Assembly (NCBI RefSeq): GCF_001936475.1
Contig: NZ_MSPQ01000014.1
Span: forward strand, 88,290-152,289
DNA length: 64,000 nt
Direction: 5' to 3'
Origin: Algoriphagus marinus
GTDB taxonomy: Bacteria > Bacteroidota > Bacteroidia > Cytophagales > Cyclobacteriaceae
The notes beneath the pieces are model-generated. The model was not told the DNA's origin, did no database searches, and was given only the letters and a program-made list of their open reading frames with translations. Positions 17,268-25,894 of this stretch are shown here, one piece after another; position 1 is the stretch's first letter, and the number at the start of each line of letters is the position of its first letter. The translations under genes and the position numbers were made by a program.

Positions 17268-17591
17268 ATGAAAAAGACACTCATTATTGCCACAATGCTA
17301 TTTGCCGGTGCGGCAATGGCAAATCCGATTGAATTAATTTCTCAAATCTCCCCTGTTGGAATTGAGGTTCAACAAGAGCAAGAAAAAGTAAAAATCGATC
17401 CTGAAACTTTGCCGGATGCGGTCAAAGCCTCCATCGCTGGAGATGAAACTATTGCTTCTTTCCCAATAGCAGAAGCTTGGAAAATCTCTTTACCAGAGGA
17501 TAAAGCTCATTTTGTGATAACCTTTGACAACGGTACCGAAGAAAAACTGAGCAAAAAGTATGATGAGGCTGGAAATGAGATCGTAGAGTAA
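17268..17591 (+). CDS. Small exported protein, PepSY-like/unknown
   Basis: The 107-residue protein has a signal peptide ending AMA|NP (about residue 19). The mature part includes VKIDPETLPDAVKASIAGDE and AHFVITFDNGTEEKLSKKYDEAGNE (a helix, then strands ending in a DxxGN turn), which resembles small periplasmic PepSY-like proteins of Bacteroidota. No enzymatic function is suggested. It is transcribed from a sigma-54 promoter and ends at a terminator 80 nt before the sigma-54 activator gene, so it may be the main output or a feedback element of that regulator. Confidence 0.6.
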   Translation: MKKTLIIATMLFAGAAMANPIELISQISPVGIEVQQEQEKVKIDPETLPDAVKASIAGDETIASFPIAEAWKISLPEDKAHFVITFDNGTEEKLSKKYDEAGNEIVE

Positions 17592-17613
17592 GATCACCAT
17601 TTCTTAAAATAAG

Positions 17614-17645
17614 AAGGCGCCAGACTTTGTCTGGTGCTTTTTTTG
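17614..17645 (+). terminator. Rho-independent terminator after the small exported protein gene
   Basis: AAGGCGCCAGAC / GTCTGGTGCTTT pairs over 12 bp (two G-T) around TTT, then T7. Some read-through could still express the regulator gene 26 nt later. Confidence 0.85.
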
Positions 17646-17670
17646 TTATGTTTACCCAAATCAAAATTTT

Positions 17671-19086
17671 ATGAAAAGGATCTTACTGGTTGAGGATGAT
17701 TTGACATACGCCCGAATTGTTAAAAACTTTTTAGAGAAAAACGGATTTTCTGTGGATTCTACGACGAAAGTCAAAGAAGCGCAGCTGCTTTTGTCAAATG
17801 CAAAGTTTGATTTGATCATTGCTGATTTCAGATTGCCTGATGGAACAGGAATGGAGCTTTTACAATGGTCTAAAAGTAATTTCCCTCAGACTCACGTCAT
17901 ACTTATTACGCACTATTCTGATATAAGAATAGCGATCAAGGCGATGAAACTTGGGGCTTTTGAATACATTACCAAACCTATCAATCCTGACGAACTTCTT
18001 GCAACGGTTAAAGAGTCACTCTCTGAAAAGCTGACTTCATCCTCAAGTGTTGAAAAAAGTGAAACTCAAAAAAGCCTAGCTACAACTCCAGTTAATGTCA
18101 AAAGCGATTATGTGGTAGGCACTTCGATGGAAGCAGAGAAATTAGAAAAACATATTCAACTAGTGGCCCCTACCGATCTGAGCGTATTGGTTTTGGGAGA
18201 AACAGGAACAGGTAAAGAGCTTATTTCTAAGCGAATTCATGATTTTTCAGCCAGAAAAAATGGTCCATTCATTGCAATTGACTGTGGTGCACTTCCAAAA
18301 GAGCTTGCTGGAAGCGAACTATTCGGACATGTCAAAGGAGCATTCACTGGCGCATTGGATAATAAAACAGGCCACTTCGAACGTGCTAATGGCGGAACGA
18401 TTTTTCTGGATGAAGTAGGAAATCTAAACTATGAAGTTCAAGTTCAACTCCTTCGTGCGATTCAGGAACGAAAAATCCGGAAGATCGGAGGGAATAAAGA
18501 AATTGAAGTTGACTTGAGAATCATTGCTGCAACCAATGAAAACCTTTTTCAGCAGACGGGAACAGGAAATTTCAGGGAAGATCTTTACCACCGCCTCAAT
18601 GAATTTACTCTTAAAGCTATTCCACTACGAGACCGGAAGAACGATTTGGAGGAATTTGCGAATGAATTTCTGATTGAAAGTAATAGTCGTCTAGGAAAAA
18701 ATGTAAAAGGTTTTTCAAATGATGTTTGGGAATTTTTCTTGGGATACGATTGGCCAGGAAACCTTAGAGAACTTCGAAATATCATCAAAAGAGCAGTTTT
18801 ATTGACCACAGGACCCCTTGTTGAAAAAGAAGCCTTACCTATTGATATCCAAGAAATTAATACATCAACAAACTTGTTCAATGACACTGCTGATCCCGCC
18901 AAAGCCAGCAATATTTCTATTTCTTCAACGACCGACTATAAGAGTCAATGGGAAGAGCAAGAAAAAAACCTGATTCAAAAAGTGTTGATGGATACAAAAT
19001 TCAATAAATCGAAAACTGCCAGAATCCTAAAAATGGACCGAAAAACACTTTATAGTAAAATGGATAAATATGGCATGAACGAGTAA
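17671..19086 (+). CDS. Sigma-54-dependent response regulator, NtrC family
   Basis: This 471-residue activator has a receiver domain (1-115, phospho-acceptor Asp52 in LIIADFRLPDG), an AAA+ sigma-54 interaction domain (about 145-375) with Walker A GETGTGKE (176-183), the sigma-54 contact motif GAFTGA (223-228) and Walker B GGTIFLDEVG, and a C-terminal Fis-type helix-turn-helix (about 428-471, KSKTARILKMDRKTLYSKM). All parts needed for activation are intact. It lies after a sigma-54-promoted gene, its likely target. The nearest kinase is the convergent hybrid kinase at 19209-21713; pairing is unproven. Confidence 0.95.
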   Translation: MKRILLVEDDLTYARIVKNFLEKNGFSVDSTTKVKEAQLLLSNAKFDLIIADFRLPDGTGMELLQWSKSNFPQTHVILITHYSDIRIAIKAMKLGAFEYITKPINPDELLATVKESLSEKLTSSSSVEKSETQKSLATTPVNVKSDYVVGTSMEAEKLEKHIQLVAPTDLSVLVLGETGTGKELISKRIHDFSARKNGPFIAIDCGALPKELAGSELFGHVKGAFTGALDNKTGHFERANGGTIFLDEVGNLNYEVQVQLLRAIQERKIRKIGGNKEIEVDLRIIAATNENLFQQTGTGNFREDLYHRLNEFTLKAIPLRDRKNDLEEFANEFLIESNSRLGKNVKGFSNDVWEFFLGYDWPGNLRELRNIIKRAVLLTTGPLVEKEALPIDIQEINTSTNLFNDTADPAKASNISISSTTDYKSQWEEQEKNLIQKVLMDTKFNKSKTARILKMDRKTLYSKMDKYGMNE

Positions 19087-19208
19087 AAAAAATCTTTACA
19101 ACTACCCGATTGAATGCGATTGTTTGGAATGTTCCAATGGAGCTAATATTTGAGATTGAGAATCAAAAAAATGAATTAAGATCCAACTCTTTCATCGGAA
19201 AAAGGGCT

Positions 19209-21713
19209 CTAATCTGACTCCTCTTTCACCAAGCTTGGTCTTCTAGAAAGTTCATCCAGCAAGGAACCGACCTCTTTATCTAATTGACTTAGCAATTCAG
19301 CTAATCCATTTTTATTACTCATTTTGAGATTTGTCTCTATTTTTCTAGCGATTCTGGAGGCAGGACTTTTTATTTGCCCTAGCCTACTTGCCATCTGATG
19401 GGAGATTTCCAGGATATTTTCAAATCGGTTGTTCAGCCAGGCTTTTTTCAATTCTTGTAACTCCTTTCGGGTTTGAAGAACCAACTCACTGATTATATCA
19501 TTTAGGAGCTGCTCGTCGTCCATACAGAACCTCCTCAGATCAGTAAGTTGATAGCTTTCCGCAAATTCAGAAATGCTATTTTTTTGATCATTTTTATTGA
19601 GGACCCTATCAGGAAAATATTTACCGATGGTATCGATCAAGGCATTTTCTTGAAAAGGTTTGATTAAAAGATCATCAAAACCAGCATTTAACAGACTCTC
19701 CCGCTCTTCCACAAAAACGTTCGCGGTCATTGCCAATATGGGTAATTGCTCATATTGATCAAATGAGCGAAGTTTTTTCACTACATCGAATCCGGAATAT
19801 TCAGGCATCTGAATATCTAGAATAGCAAGATCAAAATGCGCATGCTTAAAGTCATCTCTGAATGACACTCCACCATTATAGCAAATACAGGAAGCTCCAA
19901 AATAATTTAAAATCGTCTCAAGGTATTTTATTCCCACTGGATCATCATCTGCCAATAAGATTTTTATTCCCGTGAGATCAAGAGATTGTGCTTGCGAATC
20001 GGTTCGCTCCTGAATCGCATCCCCGGCAAGCAAAGGCAAGCTCAAAGTCATTTTTGTACCGACATCCTCAGCACTTTCGGCTGTGATCGTTCCGCCAATA
20101 AGTGTAATCAGTCGCTGAACTATAGCAAGGCCAAGTCCGGTCCCACCATATTTTCTTGAAATCGAGGTATCGGCTTGGTCAAATTCTAAAAACACTCTTT
20201 TAAGAACCTCTTTGCTCATTCCTATGCCTGTGTCCTTTATCTCTACAGTTAGCGTATCATTTCCCCACTTGATTTTGACTTCAATAGTACCTTCACTGGT
20301 GAATTTGAAAGCGTTGCTGAGGAGATTATTTAAGATTTGCTTGAGTCTGAGCTGATCACCAATTAGTGATTTTCCTTCAGGGAGATCCATTTCCCATTTA
20401 AATTCAAGCTGTTTTTCGACAGCTTTCAATTCAAAGAAATTTTGAATGGATTCAAAAAGTATTTCCGGATCAAATTCTTTTGTCTCCAGTTTCAGCTTAC
20501 CTGCTTCTAACTTGGAAAAATCGAGGACTTCATCCACAATTTCCATAAGTGTGTCTGAAGCAAAACCAATCATACGAAGTTGTGATTGTTGGTTGAGATC
20601 CAGTTCGCTTTTTTCTAAAACGGAGCGATAACCCTGAATCACATGTAGCGGATTACGGATTTCATGACTCATATTGGCTAGAAACTCCTGTTTGGATCGA
20701 GCCAAATCCTCCGCCTTTTGCTGAGATTCAAATAAGTTTTCCTGATACTTCTTGGTGAGCTTAATCTCCTTCAGAATAGAATAGATCATCAAAGAAATTC
20801 CAAAAATCGCAATGAATACTATAACTATCAAAAACATGGTGACGTCATAACTCAACCCATAAGCTGACTCATTCTTTTGATTTGACTCTTCCAAAGCTCG
20901 TTTTTGGAGTGTCGCAACCAGATTTTGGATGGTCCCTACAATTTCACTTTGTTTGAGCGAAAGCTCAGATTCCATGCTGGCCAACTTTTGGCGCTGAGAA
21001 GATTCCTCCCAATATATTCTTTTGATTACATTTCTGATTCCATACAGGACGCTATCCAATGCTTGTGGTTTTTTCTGACCAAGTTCCTTATAGTTTTGAT
21101 TTTGGAGATCCTGAAGGTATTTGATCAATTTATTTTCAACCTGAGAGGACTCCGTGATCTGCAGTTCCTGATTGGTTGAAATTGGCTTACGGGTCGCATC
21201 CAGCAAATACTCCTGAGGATTAATTCTTTTCAATGGCTGAATCTCTACCAAGGAGGCTCTTCTTCTGATTCCCAATTCCACTTTCCGGAGGGCTTCCTGA
21301 GTAAAATTACGGTTAGCTAGATTGTTCTTTACCTCGTAAAGGTCAAGATATCCACTAACAAGTGAAGGAATACTAGCTCTAATCCGTTTAATATAGCCAG
21401 ACTCGAGGGTATCAAGAGCCAAAGCTTCCAACTGATCAAGTTTGGAGTTCAATGAGAGGACTGTAGAGTCTTTGACTCGAATATCAACAGCTGAATCTCC
21501 TTGACTGACCCTCGTGATTTGAATTATTTCAGTTTGCAGCTCATTGAGGACATTGAGTTTCTGATTAGGCTGAGACAATTCATCCATTGTCTCAAGCATA
21601 CGATTGAGGGTATAATAAGTCAGTCCTGCGATACCGATTAAGAAGATAGCTGCAAAGAAAAATCCTAGAATGACTTTACTGGCGGTATTGACTTTTGGGG
21701 TTAGCTTCTTCAT
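19209..21713 (-). CDS. Hybrid sensor histidine kinase with receiver and Hpt domains
   Basis: The 834-residue membrane kinase has TM1 (about 13-35), a helical periplasmic sensor (36-290, coiled-coil-rich), TM2 (about 291-314), then HisKA with His350 in FLANMSHEIRNPLH, an HATPase domain (about 450-563, with DTGIGM and GGTGLGLAI), a receiver (about 583-700, Asp633 in LAILDIQMPE) and a C-terminal Hpt-like helical bundle (His772 in EISHQMAS). It can thus run an internal phosphorelay ending on another receiver. The Hpt motif departs from the usual HxLKGS. It starts 38 nt after the DsrE-like gene, which may be co-transcribed. Confidence 0.92.
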   Translation of the reverse strand: MKKLTPKVNTASKVILGFFFAAIFLIGIAGLTYYTLNRMLETMDELSQPNQKLNVLNELQTEIIQITRVSQGDSAVDIRVKDSTVLSLNSKLDQLEALALDTLESGYIKRIRASIPSLVSGYLDLYEVKNNLANRNFTQEALRKVELGIRRRASLVEIQPLKRINPQEYLLDATRKPISTNQELQITESSQVENKLIKYLQDLQNQNYKELGQKKPQALDSVLYGIRNVIKRIYWEESSQRQKLASMESELSLKQSEIVGTIQNLVATLQKRALEESNQKNESAYGLSYDVTMFLIVIVFIAIFGISLMIYSILKEIKLTKKYQENLFESQQKAEDLARSKQEFLANMSHEIRNPLHVIQGYRSVLEKSELDLNQQSQLRMIGFASDTLMEIVDEVLDFSKLEAGKLKLETKEFDPEILFESIQNFFELKAVEKQLEFKWEMDLPEGKSLIGDQLRLKQILNNLLSNAFKFTSEGTIEVKIKWGNDTLTVEIKDTGIGMSKEVLKRVFLEFDQADTSISRKYGGTGLGLAIVQRLITLIGGTITAESAEDVGTKMTLSLPLLAGDAIQERTDSQAQSLDLTGIKILLADDDPVGIKYLETILNYFGASCICYNGGVSFRDDFKHAHFDLAILDIQMPEYSGFDVVKKLRSFDQYEQLPILAMTANVFVEERESLLNAGFDDLLIKPFQENALIDTIGKYFPDRVLNKNDQKNSISEFAESYQLTDLRRFCMDDEQLLNDIISELVLQTRKELQELKKAWLNNRFENILEISHQMASRLGQIKSPASRIARKIETNLKMSNKNGLAELLSQLDKEVGSLLDELSRRPSLVKEESD

Positions 21714-21751
21714 CTGTGAAGTAATTTACGCCCAATAATTATTCCAGAAGT

Positions 21752-22294
21752 TTAGAACTTGAGCAAAGTATAACCTTGAGGGACGTAAGTAGATATCGTA
21801 GTCAGTGCTGAATGTGCAATTTTCACTCCTGGCCAGAGGTCACTTTTATCAAGTTTTCGAGCAACCATAGACTGTCCACAGACATAAAACTCTGCTCCAG
21901 CCGCCTTAAGAGCTTCATAAACTTTCAAATTAGGATTATCTATTTTATTTCGCTCTTGATAATTTTTATCTGTAAGCAGCGTGAAAATTGCACCACCATG
22001 AATAACCACCTTCACATGAATTCGATCCTGTGGTACTCCAGCTAAACCATGCAGATTCATAAGTCTGGCAATATTATCCACCCATCGGCTAATTTCTGCT
22101 GGATTATCTGCACCAGTAGTCATATCGATGATAATCTTGTATTCCAGTGAAGGATCTGGCCGCTCCACAGCATCTTTGATTTCATAGATTCCTCCGAAGT
22201 CTTTCACGATTGGGAATTGGGCTGTTTGAGCAATGCTGAAATGGGCTGAAAACAATAAAATAAGAAAAAGGCCTAGTGTTCTGGTAAGTTTCAT
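21752..22294 (-). CDS. Exported DsrE/DsrF-like protein
   Basis: The 180-residue protein has a signal peptide ending IAQ (about residue 22) and a DsrE/F-like alpha/beta domain: YKIIIDMTTGADNPAEISR, then VKVVIHGGAIFTLL and EALKAAGAEFYVCGQSMVARK (domain landmarks). The cysteine in YVCGQS sits where DsrE-family proteins carry their sulfur-relay cysteine. The family moves sulfur or senses redox state; the periplasmic location here suggests sensing or thiol chemistry. It is just upstream of the hybrid kinase on the same strand. Confidence 0.75.
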   Translation of the reverse strand: MKLTRTLGLFLILLFSAHFSIAQTAQFPIVKDFGGIYEIKDAVERPDPSLEYKIIIDMTTGADNPAEISRWVDNIARLMNLHGLAGVPQDRIHVKVVIHGGAIFTLLTDKNYQERNKIDNPNLKVYEALKAAGAEFYVCGQSMVARKLDKSDLWPGVKIAHSALTTISTYVPQGYTLLKF

Positions 22295-22351
22295 AGAGGA
22301 ATATATTAGGATGAAAAAGTAGGAAAAATCTTTCGATAGAAATAGCCACTA

Positions 22352-22383
22352 ATAAAAAAAGCCCTGAATAAATTCAGAGCTTT
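22352..22383 (-). terminator. Terminator of the tRNA-Leu gene
   Basis: On the minus strand AAAGCTCTGAA / TTCAGGGCTTT forms an 11-bp stem with one mismatch and a 4-nt loop, followed by a T tract. It begins within a few bases of the tRNA 3' end. Confidence 0.8.
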
Positions 22384-22386
22384 CTG

Positions 22387-22470
22387 TGCGCACGAGAAGA
22401 TTCGAACTTCCACACTACTTAAAGCACCAGCCCCTCAAGCTGGCGTGTCTACCAGTTTCACCACGTGCGC
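22387..22470 (-). tRNA. tRNA-Leu (anticodon GAG)
   Basis: The minus strand folds as an 84-nt class II tRNA. The acceptor stem GCGCACG/CGTGCGC has 7 perfect pairs and discriminator A; the anticodon stem CCAGC/GCTGG encloses loop TTGAGGG with anticodon GAG (CUC/CUU leucine codons); a long variable arm precedes the T arm with GTTCGAATC. CCA is not encoded. Confidence 0.96.
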
Positions 22471-22542
22471 AGTTAATTGGTTTGCAAAAGTATCATTCGA
22501 GTTTAACTGATGCAAACCTGAATCAAACCTTTCTTTGATTTT

Positions 22543-23427
22543 TTAAGAATAAACTTTCTTTTCTGCAGAAAGCAAAGTATTGTAAAGCAAAGAAGCAATG
22601 GTCATCGGTCCTACTCCACCCGGAACAGGTGTGATTGCAGAAGCTTTGGCAGCCACCTCGTCAAACTTCACATCGCCTATCAATCTAAAGCCTGATTTCT
22701 TGGAGGCATCTTCGATTCGGTGAATTCCCACATCAATTACCACTGCACCAGGCTTCACCATATCCGCGGTAACAAACTCAGGCTTCCCTAAGGCTACGAT
22801 CAAAATATCTGCAGTACGCGCTATTTCCTCCAGGTTTTTGGTTCGGCTATGCGTCAAAGTCACGGTTGCATTTCCAGGATAGCCATTTCTAGCCATCAGA
22901 ATACTCATCGGGCTGCCCACGATATGACTTCTTCCGATCACTACGCAATGCTTTCCTGAGGTCTCAATATCATATCTTTTTAGCAATTCGATGATTCCAT
23001 AAGGAGTCGCCGCCACATAGGCCGGCCAGTTCAAAGCCATTCTCCCTACGTTGGCTGGAGTAAAACCGTCTACATCCTTCTCCGGCTTGATCTTATTGGT
23101 CACTTTCTCCACAGAGATATGCTTTGGCAAAGGGAGCTGAACGATCAATCCATCTATTTCAGGATTCTCATTGATCTCTTCCACCACTTTCAAAAGTTCC
23201 GCTTCAGAAACGGTCTCTTCCAGTCTAACCAGCGTTGACTCAAAACCACATTCACCACAAGCCTTCACTTTTGCATTTACATAAGTCTGGCTTGCGCCGT
23301 CGCTTCCTACAAGAATAGCAGCTAGATGCGGGATTTTACCTCCTTCAGCTTTGATTTCAGCCACACGAGCAGCGATTTCTGTTTTGATTTGTGAAGAGGT
23401 GAGTTTTCCGTCGATTAGGATAGCCAT
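22543..23427 (-). CDS. folD: Bifunctional methylene-THF dehydrogenase/cyclohydrolase
   Basis: The 294-residue FolD interconverts 5,10-methylene-THF and 10-formyl-THF (NADP dehydrogenase and cyclohydrolase), feeding purine and formyl-Met synthesis. Visible signatures include the substrate-binding segment YVNAKVKACGECG, the family signatures IDGLIVQLPLPKH and PGGVGPMTIASLL, and the Rossmann motif VVIGRSHIVGSPM. Catalytic Lys (YVNAKVKA) is present. It stands alone, with the IVS-like element upstream. Confidence 0.97.
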   Translation of the reverse strand: MAILIDGKLTSSQIKTEIAARVAEIKAEGGKIPHLAAILVGSDGASQTYVNAKVKACGECGFESTLVRLEETVSEAELLKVVEEINENPEIDGLIVQLPLPKHISVEKVTNKIKPEKDVDGFTPANVGRMALNWPAYVAATPYGIIELLKRYDIETSGKHCVVIGRSHIVGSPMSILMARNGYPGNATVTLTHSRTKNLEEIARTADILIVALGKPEFVTADMVKPGAVVIDVGIHRIEDASKKSGFRLIGDVKFDEVAAKASAITPVPGGVGPMTIASLLYNTLLSAEKKVYS

Positions 23428-23473
23428 TTGATCTTTTTATTTATGAATTAGGATTTGGGAATTACGAGATCTT

Positions 23474-24030
23474 GAGGAATACGAAATATGAAGTACGAAA
23501 TACGGGATTCAAGAAAGCGTATATTTTTATTTGTTTAAACGAGCCGTTTTCAGGCTTGCTACAATTATAGCTACTAGCTCATTTGATTCTTTAATTAAAA
23601 CTCCGATTTCTTTTTTTAAATCCTCAATCGGAGATATTTTTTCTAAAATTTCTAGAAAGAACTGACTCTCATCAGCCTCCTCTTCTACAATTTTAAGCTT
23701 ATAAATAAAATCTGCATTCGATTTTGCTCTCATAGCAGATCGATAATTGGCAGCTACCGAACTAGAACAACGAAGTAGCTGATTTACATAATTATTGAAC
23801 TCTCTTGTTTGAGGAAGTTTTTAACACAGGAACCAAACATCTACTGCAAACTTCTTAGTTCGATCTTTTAATGCTTGACTCATAGAATAACCATATAAAC
23901 CAGAATACTATTGAAAATTTAACCTCACTATTTCTTTGATTTTCAAGCTTTTCTGAAAAATCAAAAAATCGGTGATCAATCTATAGTCTGAGATTGAAGA
24001 CAGTCTCGTACTTCGTATTTCGTATTTCTC
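23474..24030. repeat. Inverted-repeat-bounded segment containing the broken four-helix-bundle gene
   Basis: Arms at 23474-23498 and 24006-24030 are inverted copies matching at 23 of 25 positions; the core unit reads AATACGAAATAYGAAGTACG. Weaker similarity continues outwards (TACGA at 23463 and at 24034-24038). The inverted arms enclose only the four-helix-bundle pseudogene. This looks like an inserted cassette or a pair of dispersed intergenic repeats; the sequence cannot decide which. Confidence 0.6.
23527..23883 (-). pseudogene. Four-helix-bundle (S23/IVS-type) gene broken by an in-frame stop
   Basis: Read from ATG at 23883 the frame gives MSQALKDRTKKFAVDVWFLC, a TAA at 23821-23823, then KLPQTREFNNYVNQLLRCSS and VAANYRSAMRAKSNADFIYK followed by LKIVEEEADESQFFLEIL. 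This is the whole family core (typical: LPKTREGRVIGNQLLRSGTSVGANYRAA, then ARSKADFIAKLGIVEEEADET), so the single stop codon interrupts an otherwise intact reading frame. A shorter product could start at the ATG at 23733 but would lack the first helices. Relatives occur in intervening sequences of 23S rRNA genes and as free genes of unknown function. Confidence 0.85.
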
Positions 24031-24048
24031 AAATCGTATTTAATCAGC

Positions 24049-25836
24049 TTAGTCCAGCTTCAATACCGCCATAAACGCCTCCTGAGGCACCTCGACGTTG
24101 CCGACTTGTCTCATTCGCTTTTTACCTTTTTTCTGCTTTTCTAGAAGTTTTCGCTTTCGGGAAATATCACCACCATAACATTTTGCCAATATGTTTTTAC
24201 GCATGGCCTTTACAGTTTCTCTGGCAATAATCTTCTGGCCGATTGCTGCCTGAATGGCAATTTCAAACATCTGGCGAGGCACCAATTCCTTCAACTTTTC
24301 GCAAAGTCTTCGGCCCCAATCATACGCTTTATCCCGATGAACTATTGCCGAAAGTGCATCAACTGGCTCTCCATTCAACATCACGTCGAGACGCACCATA
24401 TGCGAAACTTGGTAGCCAATCAATTCATAATCCAAGGAGGCATAACCTCTGGAAATGGTTTTCAACTTATCGAAGAAATCGAATACGATCTCTGCTAAAG
24501 GCATATCGAAGGTCAATTCTACACGTTCAGAAGTCAGGTAAACCTGATTTTTGATCTGGCCTCTTTTTTCCATACAAAGGGTAATCACTGCGCCGACATA
24601 CTCTGCAGCGGTGATGATGGATGCTTTCACATAAGGCTCTTCGATATGCTTCATCCGCGTAGGATCAGGCATATCCGATGGGGCATTGATCAGCTGCACC
24701 GTATCATTGGTCATCATGGCTTTGAACTGTACGGATGGCACCGTCGTAATCACGGTCATGTCAAACTCTCGCTCCAATCGCTCCTGAATGATCTCCATGT
24801 GCAACATTCCCAAGAATCCGCAGCGAAATCCGAAACCTAATGCCATGGAAGTTTCCGGCTCCCATACCAATGAAGCATCATTTAACTGAAGCTTCTCCAT
24901 GGAATATCGAAGTTCCTCGTAATCGGTAGTCTCTACTGGGTAGATTCCGGCAAACACCATTGGTTTCACGTTTTCAAAACCCTGAATCGCCGCATCGCAT
25001 GGACGCTTGACGTGAGTAATCGTATCCCCAACTTTGATTTCTTTGGCCACTTTTACGCCGGAAATCAGGTAACCCACATTTCCTGCAGACATCGTTTGTT
25101 GCGGGATTTGATTGAGTCCCAAGATCCCGATTTCGTCCGCCTCATATTCTTTACCGGTATTGACAAATTTGATTTTATCGCCTTTGCTGAAGGTACCGTT
25201 GAAAATCCGGAAGATCACTTCTACCCCACGGAACGAATTGTAAACCGAATCAAAAATCATCGCCTGTAGCGGTGCATCTGGATCACCTTTTGGGGCTGGG
25301 ATTCGGGTTACCACAGCTTTCAAAATATCGTCGATACCGATACCTGCTTTACCAGAAGCTAAAATTATATCCTCTCGATCGCAACCGATCAAGTCGATCA
25401 CCTCATCAGCAACCGCCTCAGGATCAGCGCCCGGAAGGTCAATTTTATTTAATACAGGAATAATCTCCAGATCGTGACCTAAAGCTAAATAGAGATTTGA
25501 AATCGTCTGTGCTTCCACGCCTTGAGATGCATCTACAATCAATAAAGCGCCTTCGCAAGCGGCTATTGAGCGGGAAACCTCATATGAAAAATCCACGTGA
25601 CCTGGGGTATCAATGAGGTTCAACGTATAAACCTCCCCTTCGTGCGTGTACTTCATCTGAATCGCGTGCGATTTGATCGTTATGCCACGCTCGCGCTCCA
25701 GATCCATATTATCCAACAACTGATTCTGCATATCCCGATCCGCTACGGTATCGGTTTCCTGCAATAATCTATCCGCCAATGTACTCTTCCCATGATCAAT
25801 GTGGGCGATGATACAGAAATTTCTGATGTTTTTCAT
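24049..25836 (-). CDS. lepA: Elongation factor 4 (translational GTPase LepA)
   Basis: This is a 595-residue ribosome-associated GTPase acting in translation under stress and in initiation/biogenesis. The start MKNIRNFCIIAHIDHGKST at 25836 matches the family N-terminus; the frame stays open for 73 further codons upstream but that part is translated tandem repeat and is not protein. GTPase motifs are P-loop AHIDHGKST, switch RGITIKSHA, DTPGHVDF and NKIDLP. EF-G-like domains and the unique C-terminal domain (KCYGGDISRKRKLLEKQK) follow. The TATTTTTG at 25851-25858 (minus strand) is a possible -7 element. Confidence 0.97.
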   Translation of the reverse strand: MKNIRNFCIIAHIDHGKSTLADRLLQETDTVADRDMQNQLLDNMDLERERGITIKSHAIQMKYTHEGEVYTLNLIDTPGHVDFSYEVSRSIAACEGALLIVDASQGVEAQTISNLYLALGHDLEIIPVLNKIDLPGADPEAVADEVIDLIGCDREDIILASGKAGIGIDDILKAVVTRIPAPKGDPDAPLQAMIFDSVYNSFRGVEVIFRIFNGTFSKGDKIKFVNTGKEYEADEIGILGLNQIPQQTMSAGNVGYLISGVKVAKEIKVGDTITHVKRPCDAAIQGFENVKPMVFAGIYPVETTDYEELRYSMEKLQLNDASLVWEPETSMALGFGFRCGFLGMLHMEIIQERLEREFDMTVITTVPSVQFKAMMTNDTVQLINAPSDMPDPTRMKHIEEPYVKASIITAAEYVGAVITLCMEKRGQIKNQVYLTSERVELTFDMPLAEIVFDFFDKLKTISRGYASLDYELIGYQVSHMVRLDVMLNGEPVDALSAIVHRDKAYDWGRRLCEKLKELVPRQMFEIAIQAAIGQKIIARETVKAMRKNILAKCYGGDISRKRKLLEKQKKGKKRMRQVGNVEVPQEAFMAVLKLD

Positions 25837-25850
25837 ATTCATTTCGGGCG

Positions 25851-25858
25851 CAAAAATA
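25851..25858 (-). promoter_or_regulatory. Candidate -7 element of lepA
   Basis: TATTTTTG on the minus strand matches TAnnTTTG 14 bp before the ATG at 25836. If real, it excludes the longer upstream start. No clear -33 TTTG is present. Confidence 0.35.
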
Positions 25859-25894
25859 GTAAAAAAAGGGATAACCTTGGTTAGAAAGGGGCAA

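Noticed and set aside
23474..24030. CRISPR array or IS element
   Set aside because: Only two inverted arms, no regular spacers, no transposase and no clear target duplication.
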